Assembly (NCBI GenBank): GCA_021151535.1
Contig: JAGKXC010000101.1
Span: 1-6,376 of the forward strand
Source: Sphingobacteriia bacterium
GTDB lineage: Bacteria; Bacteroidota; Bacteroidia; NS11-12g; UBA955
Reading direction: 5' to 3'
Length of the DNA stretch: 6,376 bases
In this document: one piece after another, positions 5,155 to 6,376 of the stretch
Numbering within the stretch: position 1 is the first letter of the stretch
Layout of the letters: each line of letters opens with the position of its first letter
Position numbers and translations under genes: made by a program
The notes under the pieces: generated by a model
Databases searched by the model: none
What the model saw: only the letters and a program-made list of their open reading frames with translations
What the model was told of the DNA's origin: nothing

Positions 5155-6376
5155 ATAACTTCCTCCATCATCATTACCGGCATGTTTTCATGATTTTTCA
5201 TGATCACATCCAAAATATCATTGGTTTTTTGAATCAATCGCGGCTCCAAATCCAACGCCACAAATCCCTTTCCTTTGAATACATAAAATGCTTTTTCATC
5301 GGGATGCAACACCACCAAATGAATCCACTCATTCTCAAACCATTCCAACAACGGGGCACTCGCATGCAACACCTTTTCCACCACTTGCGGATATTGTTCC
5401 ACAATCATCAACAACCGCACAGGTTCATGAACTTCAATCATTTGCGATGGTAATCCAGGACGCAAATCGCCATCTATACCATTCGCTACACCAATCAAAC
5501 CCATTACATTATGAGGCAATTTGGTACCCGCACCTAAACGCAAATTATCAACCCTACTAAAGAAATATTCCAAGTTAATACCGCCACAAACCGGAGCCGC
5601 AGCACCCATTATTCCCGCTAAATATTTCCCTTCCGGATCCTTGCGATAATCGTAAGAATTCAAAAAAGAACGGCGATCCAAGAACAATCCTTTAGTAAGC
5701 TCCTTACCGCCAATGATACACAAAGAATTGGTTGCGTGATTCAACTCAGGCCGTGGCTCAAACAACGAAATCGAGCGCAATTTCACTTTCTCCCATACCT
5801 GGTTCTTTTGCTTGTTCTTGTTAATCAATATGAATCTCCTAGAACGCTCAAATGCATTGTTTTTCAAAGCCTCATTAAAAGTTGCCTTGTTTTTTAAATG
5901 CAATTCTTTCAAGCTGCCTTGCAACAATTCTTCATCGTAAAAAACAATCTCATCGCGGGTTGTATCGTGCAAAGCACCCATAAATAACGTAGCATCAGGA
6001 ATCACAATCCCTCTGTTTTTCAACTCACTTCTCACCTCCTTCTTATTCAAGAAATAAGAAATTACCCGAGAATTCACCGATCCCGGTCTACCGCTACATG
6101 CACCGCAATCATAAGCCGCATAATGCGGATTGTTGTTGGATGAAGAACCGTGAGCAACAAAATAAAAAATCGGGGCGAAGGCATCTGTTAAACCAATGCT
6201 CTTCAACAAGTTCTCACTCATATCAGCCATTTCTGCCAAGGTGAATCCCACTTGTAATCCTTCTTCCGTTTCTCCCGTAGCATCAATTTGCAACAGTGAA
6301 CCCTGTTCCATATGCTTCAAAGATGTTGATACCGTAGCACCCATCGATGGGAAAAATACTTGGGCAAACAGCTTGA
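5151..6376 (-). CDS. dabA: DabA (DUF2309/UPF0753), C-terminal part: beta-carbonic-anhydrase-like subunit of the DAB inorganic-carbon pump
   Basis: Partial: the frame stays open to the window edge, reading KLFAQVFFPS before the ATG at 6344, so that ATG is internal and not the start. About 407 residues are visible; DabA proteins usually have about 800 or more. DabA is a cytoplasmic zinc protein bound to DabB that hydrates CO2 to bicarbonate. Counting from the internal Met at 6344, FVAHGSSSNNNP holds His65 and YDCGACSGRPGSVN holds Cys80. The 15-residue spacing equals that of the zinc/active-site His524 and Cys539 known in Halothiobacillus DabA. The other expected residues (Cys and Asp near 351-353 there) would lie upstream, outside the window. 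Further family features are GALHDTTRDE near 123-132 and, near the C-terminus, GVANGIDGDLRPGLPSQMIEVHEPVRLL (about 285-312). The gene is first of the visible operon pair and overlaps dabB by four bases. No frameshift or stop is seen in the visible part. Confidence 0.92.
   Translation of the reverse strand, partial: KLFAQVFFPSMGATVSTSLKHMEQGSLLQIDATGETEEGLQVGFTLAEMADMSENLLKSIGLTDAFAPIFYFVAHGSSSNNNPHYAAYDCGACSGRPGSVNSRVISYFLNKKEVRSELKNRGIVIPDATLFMGALHDTTRDEIVFYDEELLQGSLKELHLKNKATFNEALKNNAFERSRRFILINKNKQKNQVWEKVKLRSISLFEPRPELNHATNSLCIIGGKELTKGLFLDRRSFLNSYDYRKDPEGKYLAGIMGAAAPVCGGINLEYFFSRVDNLRLGAGTKLPHNVMGLIGVANGIDGDLRPGLPSQMIEVHEPVRLLMIVEQYPQVVEKVLHASAPLLEWFENEWIHLVVLHPDEKAFYVFKGKGFVALDLEPRLIQKTNDILDVIMKNHENMPVMMMEEVI
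5159..5166 (-). promoter_or_regulatory. Shine-Dalgarno for dabB within the 3' end of dabA
   Basis: Minus strand GGAGGAAG is embedded in the last codons of dabA; its GGAGG lies 7 bases before the dabB ATG (5154-5152). The dabA stop TGA and dabB start share four bases, ATGA (5154-5151). Such an overlap usually means translational coupling and balanced synthesis of the two partners. Confidence 0.75.

Noticed and set aside
6342..6344. ATG at 6344 as the dabA start codon.
   Set aside because: The frame continues open to the window edge with plausible DabA residues, and the visible part lacks the N-terminal half of the family, so this is an internal methionine.

Overview
The window is ordinary-looking chromosomal DNA, most likely from a free-living member of the Bacteroidota. 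The main pointers are a secreted protein ending in a DUF4476 domain (a family essentially confined to that phylum), a stand-alone MnmD-type tRNA methyltransferase, and moderate-to-low GC. There are no RNA genes, insertion sequences, CRISPR arrays or phage genes. The lineage call is inferred from gene families, not from a marker gene.

Layout, left to right. A two-gene minus-strand unit occupies 70-2291. mnmD (tRNA wobble-uridine methyltransferase) comes first and is followed 26 bp later by a class-3-type aldehyde dehydrogenase. Each gene appears to start at an internal ATG rather than at the longest possible start. A short divergent promoter region (about 2292-2392) carries a 12-bp-period direct repeat and separates mnmD from a plus-strand gene at 2393-3088. 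That gene encodes an exported protein with a signal peptide, an Asn/Gly/Cys/His-rich low-complexity linker containing a perfect 3 x 15-bp tandem repeat, and a C-terminal DUF4476 domain. It converges on the next unit, and a perfect bidirectional terminator hairpin (3219-3249) lies between them.

The right half (3253-6376, minus strand) is a two-gene operon, dabA then dabB, joined by a 4-base ATGA overlap. DabA (DUF2309) is a cytoplasmic, beta-carbonic-anhydrase-like zinc protein. DabB is an NuoL/MrpA-like cation-conducting membrane protein. Characterised DAB pairs couple cation influx to one-way hydration of CO2 to bicarbonate, accumulating inorganic carbon. Only the C-terminal part of DabA is inside the window, but two of its expected zinc/catalytic residues (His and Cys, 15 apart) are visible. 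DabB has an unusual layout, with an extra polar and membrane block of about 170-180 residues inserted before the family's late GFP-type helix.

No CO2-fixation genes are visible, so the DAB pair may serve anaplerotic or pH/bicarbonate supply, but that is inference. The three transcription units have no obvious functional link. The points most worth following are the DabB architecture, the metal-ligand-like linker of the DUF4476 protein, and the repeat in the divergent promoter.
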